Below are positions 10,001-17,643 of a stretch of DNA of 23,955 bases, piece by piece. The notes beneath the pieces are model-generated. The model saw nothing but the letters and a program-made list of their open reading frames with translations, was not told the origin of the DNA and did not search any database. Origin of the DNA: Stramenopiles sp. TOSAG23-6 (lineage: Eukaryota > Sar); NCBI GenBank assembly GCA_900128565.1, contig LT636007.1, positions 1 through 23,955 on the forward strand, in the 5' to 3' direction. The position numbers were made by a program, and so were the translations under genes. The stretch's first letter is position 1. Every line of letters starts with the position of its first letter.

Positions 10001-11508
10001 CGGGGAAGTATTCTGTCAACTAAAAGTTCAAGAACAATTTGTTGAGGTCCATTTGGCAATTGAACTCTTTTTGGTAGCATGCCTAAAGAAACCCTAACAA
10101 GAGCATTTACAAAATCATCAAAGGAGAGCCTTCGACTACCTTTACCTTTTGTGATTCCACCTACTATGCGTCTTCGACCTCGACCATCACCTGAGTCTTT
10201 GTGTCTTCCTCGTGATTCTGCATAAAATACAACATTTGCTTCAGCTTCTTCAATTAATCCTCGATTTCGTGCATCATCTGGATGACAATTTCTACCTAGT
10301 AAGCCACAGTCAAATAAAAGTTTACGCCAACATCGACTATGAAGTCGTTGTAATGATAGTGGATCACCAGTTACACAATAATATGTGAATACCAACCATA
10401 TATTGTGAAAAAATATTTTACATTCAAATGTTTTGTTAGGTACAAAATTTGGTACGAAATATTTTTTACATTCAATTTTGAAAACGTACATAATTCTCCT
10501 TCAAGGTTTAGTTGCTGTTTAGAATTTGGTGTGTGAATACTTAAAGATGGTGGTGAAACAGATTCTGAATAATTCTCATCCCAATTTTGAAGCGGGTGTG
10601 ATGGAGGTGGAGACATCTGAGGAGAGCTTATACGTGTACTATTTTTACTCAAAGATTTCGGAGATTTTCTCTTCACTTTTGTTTTTGTATCTCCATCGTC
10701 TATTACACTATTATCAGCACGTTTCTTTTTCAATTCTTTGATAATTACCTTCTGATTTTCTTCATCCTCTGTACTGTATAAAGATGAAATGTCTTTTTCC
10801 GGTGATGATTGCGTATCTACATGTAAAAGAGACGTTTTAATTCCTCTCGGTGTTAGGATAAGTAAAGAGTTATCGTGTCTGGGTTGTGAAAGTATTGTGA
10901 AAAATATTTTACATTCGAAATTCGTTAGGTACAAAGTTTGGTTCAAAAAAATAAATTTGGAATTCATTACGAAAACATACAAGAACTCGAATCACAAAAG
11001 CGCTTTCAGGCCAAACGCAGTTATCTTGGTCTAGAAGGACGTAAGTTGTTGCCTGCGAGGGAGAATGTGGATCATTACTAACAGTAACGCCATCTTTAAC
11101 ACACCAGTATCGCATAGCGTCGCGTCGAAGATCACTGAAAGTATACGAGCTCGGAATCCAACTAGAAAACTCAGTTCGAGTTACAGCATGTATTACCGTG
11201 ACTTTTGATGTTTCTGTAGTACTACCTAACGGCCGAAGACGTATACATGGCAGAAAAGCATATGCTTTCATACTGTCTTCTTGTTTGCGTGATACAGGCA
11301 CGCCATCATCTAATAAAAAGGAATAATGCCTCGGAAGGCCGTCTAAGTCCCGGTGTAAAAGACGTCGAATTTCAGAAAGACGAGTATCATCGTACGTTGT
11401 CACAAAACCTATATAACCCATATTTTCTATTGCTACTCGAAGGGTTGCCGCCATAGATGGTGCACTACTAGAACCAAATAGTCCCGAGGCTGGAATTGAC
11501 TCCTGCAT
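7001..11508 (-). CDS. Large multidomain protein: beta-grasp-like N-terminus, repeated F-x-x-F modules, peptidoglycan-binding-like repeats, PH-like domain
   Basis: Six minus-strand exons, 11508-10981, 10889-10490, 10397-9619, 9509-9069, 8972-8670 and 8572-7001, join to 4023 nt (1340 aa, stop TAG). Residues 20-110 look like a ubiquitin/beta-grasp fold (LRVAIENMGYIGFV...HYSFLLDDGVPVS). At about 315-450 and 545-680 are two related modules containing SFDDFVNALVRVSL and HFSHFLDAIARFAL, resembling EF-hand-like or p25-alpha-like segments without obvious calcium ligands. A Ser/Lys-rich linker follows. Two peptidoglycan_binding_1-like repeats lie near 1013-1105, each with LKVDGI(V/W)G. The C-terminus (about 1190-1316) is PH-like (GAEFRKHGRRGAPNQRFVWVDF...SLHTPLRTLDLEATS). 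I do not recognise the whole protein. The PH-like part suggests membrane or cytoskeletal attachment. It is convergent with gene C, 49 bp away, and divergent from gene E. Confidence 0.78.
8573..8669 (-). mobile_element. Introner-like intron (gene D, fifth)
   Basis: 97 nt on the minus strand, GTATGT...AAACAT, phase 0, CAT at both borders. The join is QKAH|ECAGMGANILMEL. A canonical AG lies 10 nt further on (TGTGCAG), but using it shifts the frame to a stop within a few codons. Confidence 0.85.
8973..9068 (-). mobile_element. Introner-like intron, frame-neutral (gene D, fourth)
   Basis: 96 nt on the minus strand, GTACGT...AAACAT, phase 0. The join is WREDS|GRDPLTG. The element is a multiple of three and has no stop in frame, so an unspliced message would carry 32 extra residues. 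The left half of the palindrome has decayed to A runs; TTGTACCTAAC is intact. Confidence 0.78.
9510..9618 (-). mobile_element. Introner-like intron (gene D, third)
   Basis: 109 nt on the minus strand, starting with the variant GTTTGT and ending CACACCACAT, phase 0. The join is MIEY|GDCYLAACC. The end was placed by alignment with the copy at 10890-10980 (shared ACGAATTTCGAAT, then a CACA-type end). An alternative in-frame end at 9525 (CATAT) would insert IFTPH. The branch-like box is CTTAAC. Confidence 0.65.
10398..10489 (-). mobile_element. Introner-like intron (gene D, second)
   Basis: 92 nt on the minus strand, GTACGT...CAATATAT, phase 1 (T|GG). The join is EGEL|WLVFTYYCVTGDPLS. TAT is found at both borders. 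The core is GGTACCAAATTTTGTACCTAAC-like, with one mismatch in the palindrome. Confidence 0.78.
10890..10980 (-). mobile_element. Introner-like intron ending in TT (gene D, first)
   Basis: 91 nt on the minus strand, GTATGT...CAATACTT, phase 0, joining FVIRVL|SQPRHDN. The upstream exon ends CTT and the intron ends CTT. This is the one copy with a TT flank and the one with a TT end, which supports a target-site duplication. The nearby AG (AACCCAG) gives a stop two codons later. Confidence 0.75.
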
Positions 11509-11734
11509 TATGAAAAGTTACCTCGAGCAAGATAAGCTTTTAGGAATTCAATTCAAAAACTGAAGTCTGAAGAGGAACGGGATCGAGGTACCGGACGTAT
11601 CCGGGATCCGGGTTTGCTTTTTGTAACTGTCGGCGTTTGCGAGTCTTTGTTTGAACGTCCAACATAAATTTTTACCTTATAGTCATTATGATAATGTGCA
11701 TAATATAATGCTAAAAACAAAATAGAATAAAGGT
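11509..11734. promoter_or_regulatory. Divergent promoter region between genes D and E
   Basis: 226 bp between the start codons of two oppositely transcribed genes. It should contain both promoters. No TATA-like or repeated motif stands out beyond AT-rich tracts near 11660-11730. Confidence 0.4.
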
Positions 11735-14700
11735 ATGAGACAGTGGACCCCCCCCCAAACACCTCGAGAAAAAGAGTCTCTTCCAGCTATACAAGAGTCT
11801 TTGGATACCTGCACTAATTCTTTGAAAAGGAATAGCCCAACAGAATCTACAGACTGGGAGATATGCGATTGGTACGGCGATACTTCAAGACTGAATAACT
11901 TTCATAGCAGTTCTATTTATTCAAAAAAAAAAAAAATGAGCGAGAATTTAAAAATACACACGACACCACTGAGACGTTCATTTACATCTAGACCTCAAAC
12001 AGCACTACCAAATCGGTCAAAGTATATTTCATCTTCTGGTGGTCGACAATTATTTAGACAACCAAAAATACAATCATTATCAAAACCAAAAATGAACAAG
12101 AAAAAACATTCTAAAGATGCTTTGATGTATCAAAATAATTCAATGGTAGTTAAAGATTTTCGCCTTCGACAATCTGCTATGCGACAATATGAAAAAAACA
12201 TGAAAAGTATTGAAAAAAAAATGTCGGTCTTTTTTACAAGGTTATACACACAGCGACCTCACATTGAAGTAGAAGCAATGCAATTAATGATTGACTGCAT
12301 TATTGAACCCTTTGTTACAAAGTTAAAAGATTCTACAACAAAAGAACTGGCGTCAATTAAACTTCACTTGGGTAGAATAGAAAAAGAACGAATAAATCTT
12401 TTACACACTGAATGTAAAGAAAAGTTTGATGCTATAAAATTGATAGAATTAAATACGTTAAAGGCAGATTTATTGGATAAAATGAAAAATAAAGAAGCAA
12501 TTGCCACGAAACGAGGTGTTCGGATAGGTAAAAAGCACATGCGCCGTAAGCTATCCAGAGCAAGAAAACTTCTAAGGAAAACAAGAGCTAAATTACGAAG
12601 AAAACGTCANAAGTTACGTAAAGAATTTCGCTATAAAGAAGAATGTATAGTTGATGAATCTTCATTATCGTCCTCCGAATTATCTCAAGACACATCAGGG
12701 GATAATAGTAATACATCTATGTTTTCGTGTTCTTCGTCAGAACTTTCAAACTCAGATAGCAGAAGTAGCAATAGTGAAGAGGCAGAAGAAACAGCATACA
12801 CGTTTTTGGAGATTGAAATGCTGGCTCATAGATTATTCTTAAATATGGATATTAACGGAAGTAAATGTTTGAAACATTTTGAAATTAAAATGTTGATTGA
12901 AAAATTATTACAAAGTGTACACACGAATTCGAAATTACAGCATTCTTTGTCAGGAAAAGAATTTGAAATGATTGTTCAGAAATTACAAGATTTCCTTTCA
13001 CTATATATGAGAAGTAATTATCCAGCTACATCAAATAGCAATAGTATAGACAATGATAAAATGTCATTTATTCAGTTTATTCAATGGTTCAAGCTTGCTT
13101 GGACTAATGTCATATTGGGAGAAATAAAAGATGAAAAAAGAAGTCGACGAAATCGAAGGCGAAAGTGTAGAAGAAAACGACGAAAACAACAAAAGCAACA
13201 TCGATGGAAACAACGTGTATACCGTGGAGAAGCCATTATGAATATGCGACATAACATCCAAGGGAAAAAAAAACAAACTGTAGTAAATGATTCTGAAACT
13301 TCTAACAATTATTTGAGTAAATTAAACCCAGGTGCACCTCTATTAAAAAATGATGAAAACTGGATAGGAAATCTTGTTCGAGTAGCACCACTAAAGCGTT
13401 TCTTTGACTTACCAATGCAACGATGGGAAGAAATTGCTGCATCAGATGACACGTTGCAAATACGAAATAATAAAAGCGAATATGTAGAAAACAATAAGAT
13501 GGATACAGAACTAATTATGAAAGTTTTAAACATTACGCCAGGTGATAAGTCTCGGAAAAAAATTCAACTAGCGATGCCATATCTTAAGTATGCTAGTTGC
13601 CTTGGTCAAATTGGTAAAGACAGAACCAATTCAAAAGTTGTAAACAATTGCTGGAACAATGCTAAAAAGCAGGTTGATACAATAGTAAACAATGGAAATA
13701 TCGAATGCAATGTAAAGCCTAAAAACCTACTACAAAATTCTGTAATGATTGGAAATTTAAGTAATTTAAACAAACTCTCTTTGGGAGACGAAATGAAACA
13801 TATTTCAGAATCTGATAGATTACTATGTAGTGGTAATTCATATTCTGCATGGCCTTGCGAACTCATAGAACACATAAATTCTTCTGATATAATCCGTAAT
13901 AATACTGATAAAGATATAATACCCCCATGTATTTCTATACTAGGTCCTCCAGCATCAGGGAAATCATATTGTTGTAAGCTTTTGGCTCGCTCCGGCTGGA
14001 AGATTATAAATGTACACAATCTAATAAATGAAACTAAGAATCCTGCTTTTAGCAATCTTGACGCGCTTGAGTGTTTGCCTTCGGAAATGAATCAACTTTT
14101 ACGAAAAAAAATAAATCAAATTATGGAACTTGGTGATACGAAAAAAGGTATAATTATAGAAGGATACCCAACAAATATGCGCCAATGCTTTGCATTTGAG
14201 AATTACGTGACTCCAATTTCATTGATAATTTCACTCCAGATACCTGAGAAAGTTGCACAAGAAAGACTAAAAGATCCGAACTATATTGATCTATGTAACG
14301 AATACAATACGGGTACAAGTGTGCGTATAAATTATTTTCAAAAACTTACGTCACCACTGATAAAAAAATTTCAACATTATAGATTAGTTTCAGAAATCAA
14401 CACAGATTGCACATCCACTGAACTTCAAGCTTTGCTTGCTAAGGTTGTAAAACCCGTAGTTAGCAAGTGGACCCAACAAAGGGTATTATTATATGGAGAT
14501 GATGATCATATTGATTTTTTAGCAACATCTTATTTGAGACTAGAACCTCAATCAATTAAAGAGCAGTCGAATATTGCACTTGAAGAAGCCGGATTCGGAA
14601 GATCTAACCAGCGTTTGCTCCACTGGACAAAAGAAGATGTCTTCATCTGGTTAGAAAAACAAGGACTATTTGGTGTTGCTGATGTGTTTTATAGGAAAGG

Positions 14701-15139
14701 TGTTGATGGTATTGAAATGACTAATATTGCAAATAATGGGGAAATAGAACAATTTGAAAAATTTGGGTTTTCGAATGAAATTAAAGAAGAATTGACTACA
14801 CTAATACAAAAACTTGTAATTGGATCTGACCAACAATGGGGATCAACAAAACTACAGTCTTTATACAGAGGTAGATTAGAGCGCAAAAATATAAATGACA
14901 AAAAAGAAGCCGCGGTAAAGGTACAAGCGATCATAAGAGGGAGAGTGCAACGCAATAGTAAAAAGCGTACTGCATGCTCTACAATACAGAAATTTCTCAG
15001 AGAAAAAATGTCCTTAATTTTTGATGAAACAAGTACAAGTGAAATTTATATTCCTAGTGAAACGAATTCAATTCGAGACAGTGTAGGAGTAGAAATCCGC
15101 CCTGAAATACAACAAGGAAGTCCCATGCCTTCGAGGTAG
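11735..15139 (+). CDS. Adenylate-kinase-like P-loop protein with SAM domain and IQ motifs
   Basis: A single uninterrupted 1134-aa frame. The N-terminal third is basic and partly helical, with an Arg/Lys-rich stretch at about 265-305; one base at 12610 is undetermined (codon CAN, His or Gln). A degenerate EF-hand-like segment lies near 355-385 (NMDINGSKCLKHFEIKMLI), and a second very basic patch near 470-495. The P-loop GPPASGKS is at 737-744 in a nucleoside-monophosphate-kinase-like domain (about 730-910; IIIEGYPTNMRQC matches the usual GFPRT position). A SAM-like domain follows at about 958-1025 (HWTKEDVFIWLEKQGL), then two or three IQ motifs to about 1090 (KLQSLYRGRLERK, KVQAIIRGRVQR) that could bind calmodulin. 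Such combinations suggest a ciliary or cytoskeletal protein, which is an inference. A C9 run at 11748-11756 near the start could hide an indel; Met68 is an alternative start. Confidence 0.82.
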   Translation: MRQWTPPQTPREKESLPAIQESLDTCTNSLKRNSPTESTDWEICDWYGDTSRLNNFHSSSIYSKKKKMSENLKIHTTPLRRSFTSRPQTALPNRSKYISSSGGRQLFRQPKIQSLSKPKMNKKKHSKDALMYQNNSMVVKDFRLRQSAMRQYEKNMKSIEKKMSVFFTRLYTQRPHIEVEAMQLMIDCIIEPFVTKLKDSTTKELASIKLHLGRIEKERINLLHTECKEKFDAIKLIELNTLKADLLDKMKNKEAIATKRGVRIGKKHMRRKLSRARKLLRKTRAKLRRKRXKLRKEFRYKEECIVDESSLSSSELSQDTSGDNSNTSMFSCSSSELSNSDSRSSNSEEAEETAYTFLEIEMLAHRLFLNMDINGSKCLKHFEIKMLIEKLLQSVHTNSKLQHSLSGKEFEMIVQKLQDFLSLYMRSNYPATSNSNSIDNDKMSFIQFIQWFKLAWTNVILGEIKDEKRSRRNRRRKCRRKRRKQQKQHRWKQRVYRGEAIMNMRHNIQGKKKQTVVNDSETSNNYLSKLNPGAPLLKNDENWIGNLVRVAPLKRFFDLPMQRWEEIAASDDTLQIRNNKSEYVENNKMDTELIMKVLNITPGDKSRKKIQLAMPYLKYASCLGQIGKDRTNSKVVNNCWNNAKKQVDTIVNNGNIECNVKPKNLLQNSVMIGNLSNLNKLSLGDEMKHISESDRLLCSGNSYSAWPCELIEHINSSDIIRNNTDKDIIPPCISILGPPASGKSYCCKLLARSGWKIINVHNLINETKNPAFSNLDALECLPSEMNQLLRKKINQIMELGDTKKGIIIEGYPTNMRQCFAFENYVTPISLIISLQIPEKVAQERLKDPNYIDLCNEYNTGTSVRINYFQKLTSPLIKKFQHYRLVSEINTDCTSTELQALLAKVVKPVVSKWTQQRVLLYGDDDHIDFLATSYLRLEPQSIKEQSNIALEEAGFGRSNQRLLHWTKEDVFIWLEKQGLFGVADVFYRKGVDGIEMTNIANNGEIEQFEKFGFSNEIKEELTTLIQKLVIGSDQQWGSTKLQSLYRGRLERKNINDKKEAAVKVQAIIRGRVQRNSKKRTACSTIQKFLREKMSLIFDETSTSEIYIPSETNSIRDSVGVEIRPEIQQGSPMPSR

Positions 15140-15240
15140 AAGATTTATCTCTTCAGCTGAAAAAAGTAAATATATTATTCAGTTTTTGTTTATCTTTTGT
15201 ATAGTTTAAAACTTATAAAGTGATTTGTTTCTATGTTTTT

Positions 15241-15483
15241 CTAGTGATGCGACCCTCCGCCACCATCAGGTGTTTTTCTTGCTACCTCTAATCGCCGTTG
15301 CCGTTCCATTTCAATAGCGTTCATACGGGTGTAGTACTTGCGGTGATGTAAACACTCCATGTAGTCTTCTTTCATATCTACACACTCTGATGGCGTTGAC
15401 GCATCAGCCATACATTTCGAGAACTCTTGCCAGTATGGAAAGCATCTACCCACGTTGCCCCTACAACCGTATGAACTAGCCAT
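15241..15483 (-). CDS. NDUFS5: Mitochondrial complex I subunit NDUFS5 (15 kDa, CHCH)
   Basis: An 80-aa protein with a twin CX9C motif: C14/C24 (CFPYWQEFSKC) and C34/C44 (CVDMKEDYMEC). The string ECLHHRKYYTRMN after the last cysteine is characteristic of NDUFS5 in plants and protists. The family is an accessory subunit of NADH:ubiquinone oxidoreductase on the intermembrane-space side, folded by the Mia40 disulfide relay. It is head to head with a second complex I gene (gamma-CA-like), with 253 bp between the start codons. It converges on gene E, 101 bp away. There are no introns. Confidence 0.85.
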   Translation of the reverse strand: MASSYGCRGNVGRCFPYWQEFSKCMADASTPSECVDMKEDYMECLHHRKYYTRMNAIEMERQRRLEVARKTPDGGGGSHH

Positions 15484-15736
15484 CTCTTATGCAATATTAA
15501 AATACCGATATGATTAAATTGACTAAAGTCGTGTCTTCTTCTGTGTTTATGAAAAAAAAATACTTTGTTTGACTGACATCGACATGTGGCGCAAAAACCA
15601 GTTGATGACGTGTCATTTTTTTTTTTTTTTGGCCACATGTGTCGAAAGAAGTCATAAATTGTCGTCAAAGTCGACTCTACGTAATACGCACGAAGTTTTT
15701 TATTCTATATAGCCCGTTTTTGTACTAGTTAGTAAC
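15484..15736. promoter_or_regulatory. Shared divergent promoter of two complex I genes
   Basis: 253 bp between the NDUFS5 and gamma-CA-like start codons. It contains a run of 14 T near 15618-15631 and an AT-rich TTTTTTATTCTATATAG about 25-40 bp before the gamma-CA ATG. Shared control is inferred only from the arrangement. Confidence 0.4.
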
Positions 15737-16432
15737 ATGAGACGTTTTACCAGTGAACTTGGCCGTTGCTTGCGCGAGACTGGCCAGGCTTTGGATCGTG
15801 TTGGAATGCGTGCTCAGAATAATGAGCGTTTCAGGGAACAGTTCAGTCGTCACCGCAAAATAATGGGCATTTTTGATAAGACTCCAGACATAGCCAACGA
15901 TTGTTGGATTGCTCCAAGTGCATCAATAGTTGGGGAGGTCGATATATGTACTCAGTCTTCTGTATGGTACAATTGCGTTCTTCGTGGAGATGTAAATGAA
16001 ATCAGTATCGGAGGATGTACGAATATTCAAGATGGTACAGTCATCAACGTTTCAAAATCAAATCCTTTGGGTTTTCCAGCGTCTACTTTTATTGGACATA
16101 TGGTTTCCATTGGCCCAGGATGTAGTCTTTCATCTTGTACTATTGAGGACAATGTTGTTATTGGAAGTGGAAGTATTATTTGTGATGGAGCTCTAGTCGA
16201 AAAGAACTCAATTTTATCGCCAGGAACTGTACTCAATGCAGGGCACAGAATCCCATCTGGACAACTCTGGGAAGGAAATCCAGCAACTTATGTACGGGAT
16301 TTAACTGGAGATGAGATTGAAGGGATTGAGAAACAAGCTGAAGCAGCCAAAAATCTTGGTGCGGAGCATAAACACGAATTCCTTCCATTTGGAACTGCAC
16401 ACCTGGAAGCTGAAAAACTGGAGAAGCAATAA
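15737..16432 (+). CDS. Gamma-carbonic-anhydrase-like mitochondrial complex I subunit, zinc ligands lost
   Basis: A 231-aa protein. The N-terminal helix (residues 4-43, LGRCLRETGQALDRVG...FREQFSRHR) is typical of mitochondrial gamma-CAs. The left-handed beta-helix (about 55-180) is built from hexapeptides, with conserved SASIVGEV, SVWYNCVLRGDVNEISIG and TNIQDGTVI. In active gamma-CAs three histidines bind zinc. Here the expected positions read VIN (N104), SIGP (P127) and LSS (S132), so all three ligands appear replaced. This resembles the catalytically silent CAL-type subunits of plant complex I and suggests a structural role in the membrane arm. The C-terminal helix ends EAEKLEKQ. The neighbouring divergent NDUFS5 supports the complex I assignment. 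Confidence 0.88.
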   Translation: MRRFTSELGRCLRETGQALDRVGMRAQNNERFREQFSRHRKIMGIFDKTPDIANDCWIAPSASIVGEVDICTQSSVWYNCVLRGDVNEISIGGCTNIQDGTVINVSKSNPLGFPASTFIGHMVSIGPGCSLSSCTIEDNVVIGSGSIICDGALVEKNSILSPGTVLNAGHRIPSGQLWEGNPATYVRDLTGDEIEGIEKQAEAAKNLGAEHKHEFLPFGTAHLEAEKLEKQ

Positions 16433-16462
16433 TTTCTTTATTTTCTTTCTACTTTTATAACC

Positions 16463-16496
16463 ATATTTTTTTTCATACGAAATTTCGTACCTAATA
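16463..16496 (+). mobile_element. Element core remnant 3' of the gamma-CA gene
   Basis: Poly-T followed by CATACGAAATTTCGTACCTAA, in the same orientation as the upstream gene. No GTATGT start and no AAATATTTTT box follow. The sequence turns into TATATAGATAGATAGGGTTAGGTT. It is a truncated copy or 3'-UTR remnant. Confidence 0.6.
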
Positions 16497-16629
16497 TATA
16501 TAGATAGATAGGGTTAGGTTAGCGTTGGTGGAAACACATTTTACCATGTCCATTTATTTTTTAAATAAATTACATTTTTAAATCTCAAACTTGTTTTGTT
16601 ATATTTCAATACGCGAACGTCTTCATCAT

Positions 16630-17643
16630 CTACCCAGTAGGTAATTTCAAATACCCAGTAGGTAATTTCAAATGAACGTTTTCTTTGACTTCTTTTTGTT
16701 TGTTTTCTTTGACTTCTACTTCTTTTTCTTCGACTTCTTCAACTACTTTTTGTTCTGGCACACATGTTTGAGTGAAAGAATCAATTTGTTTGGTTAAAAA
16801 TTTGTTATGACATCTATGAAAATGTTCAGCGGCTTCAATATGTTCAAGCATCTTTTCATGCATGATACACTTATGTTGAATCAAAAATTTTAGGGTTGCC
16901 TCGTTAGTTCGTAAGAGCACTGCTTCTCTGGCTTTAATATGTTCAGAAGCCTTTGTGATTGAATCATGGGTCATTTTAATGAAATCTCCATACATTCCTT
17001 GCATCTTTTCATCCATGATACACTTATGTTGAATCAAAAATTTTAGGGTTGCCTCGTTAGTTCGTAAGAGCACTGCTTCTATAATCTCAAAATAGTGTTC
17101 GGGAGGCGGAAGCTTTGGAATATCGATAGTGGGCCGCTTCGCTTGGTCGTCAAAACGTCTTACTTGTACTCCACCTAATGCATATGGTAAGGCTATGAAA
17201 TCCTCACACTCAGCAGGACTCATAGGCCCGCCTTGGAGTACTAGGCTGCGCTTCGAGTCGGTCAGGAGTTTATCGTAGTATGTCTTGTCACTACCACAAA
17301 GATATCGTTTGGCTGGTACATGCAAACGTATTGAATCTGTGACAATTGGTGGAAAACCTTGCTTTTTCAGGTACTCATAACCCACACGACCGTGACCCTG
17401 GTCACTCTTGAGTCTCGTTTCATCATCTTCTTTTAGTAAAAGGTGACCAATATCGTGCAAGAATGCAGCGGCGATGAGCCCCTGTGAACAACCCTGCAAC
17501 TCTGCAAGGTATCCAGCCTGTCTAGCGTGGTCCAAGCTAGATGCATCAACCTCCACAACGTAACGAAGGTGGCCCCACTCGGTATATACATTGCGAATAT
17601 CTTTCATGGTTTTCTTTATGTTTATTCGTTTACTATCAGACAT
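16630..17643 (-). CDS. PhnZ/TmpB-like HD-domain diiron oxygenase with repeat-expanded C-terminus
   Basis: 337 aa. Residues 1-200 form an HD domain of the PhnZ/TmpB type. Candidate iron ligands are H39 (SLDHARQAG), H63-D64 (AAAFLHDIGH), H84 (DQGHGRVGYEYL), H108 (RLHVPAKRYL) and D165/D166 (RRFDDQAKRP). The motif LQGGPMSPAECEDF (136-149) is a strong family marker. Known members oxidatively cleave organophosphonates using a mixed-valent diiron centre, but many relatives have no known substrate. The usual length is about 190 aa; here about 140 extra residues follow. They include a duplicated EAVLLRTNEATLKFLIQHKC unit (80 bp, one mismatch), a Glu/Lys/Val-rich coiled stretch and a doubled LKLPTG tail. 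The extension has no recognised function. There are no introns. Confidence 0.82.
   Translation of the reverse strand: MSDSKRINIKKTMKDIRNVYTEWGHLRYVVEVDASSLDHARQAGYLAELQGCSQGLIAAAFLHDIGHLLLKEDDETRLKSDQGHGRVGYEYLKKQGFPPIVTDSIRLHVPAKRYLCGSDKTYYDKLLTDSKRSLVLQGGPMSPAECEDFIALPYALGGVQVRRFDDQAKRPTIDIPKLPPPEHYFEIIEAVLLRTNEATLKFLIQHKCIMDEKMQGMYGDFIKMTHDSITKASEHIKAREAVLLRTNEATLKFLIQHKCIMHEKMLEHIEAAEHFHRCHNKFLTKQIDSFTQTCVPEQKVVEEVEEKEVEVKENKQKEVKENVHLKLPTGYLKLPTG
16631..16672 (-). repeat. 21-bp tandem repeat at the end of gene H
   Basis: Two exact copies (16631-16651 and 16652-16672) encode the doubled LKLPTG tail immediately before and at the stop codon. The stop codon itself is formed at the end of the repeat. 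Confidence 0.85.
16848..17080 (-). repeat. In-frame 80-bp direct repeat inside gene H
   Basis: Positions 16848-16927 and 17001-17080 are identical apart from one base (G/C at the 13th position). They are offset by 153 bp (51 codons). The start of a further, more diverged unit (GGCTTTAATATGTTC versus GGCTTCAATATGTTC) adjoins each copy, so the tandem unit is about 153 bp. Confidence 0.9.

Noticed and set aside
11522-11608. Several six-base restriction sites (CTCGAG, AAGCTT, GAATTC, GGTACC, GGATCC) within about 90 bp, like a cloning polylinker.
   Set aside because: The sites are separated by genome-like sequence, do not follow a vector polylinker as far as I recall, and no vector sequence flanks them. 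Probably chance.
13064-13308. Minus-strand open frames within gene E.
   Set aside because: Phe/Ser/Leu-rich shadows of the Lys/Arg-rich coding strand.
15378-15668. Minus-strand open frame overlapping NDUFS5 in another frame.
   Set aside because: No family resemblance; the NDUFS5 frame carries the twin CX9C motif.
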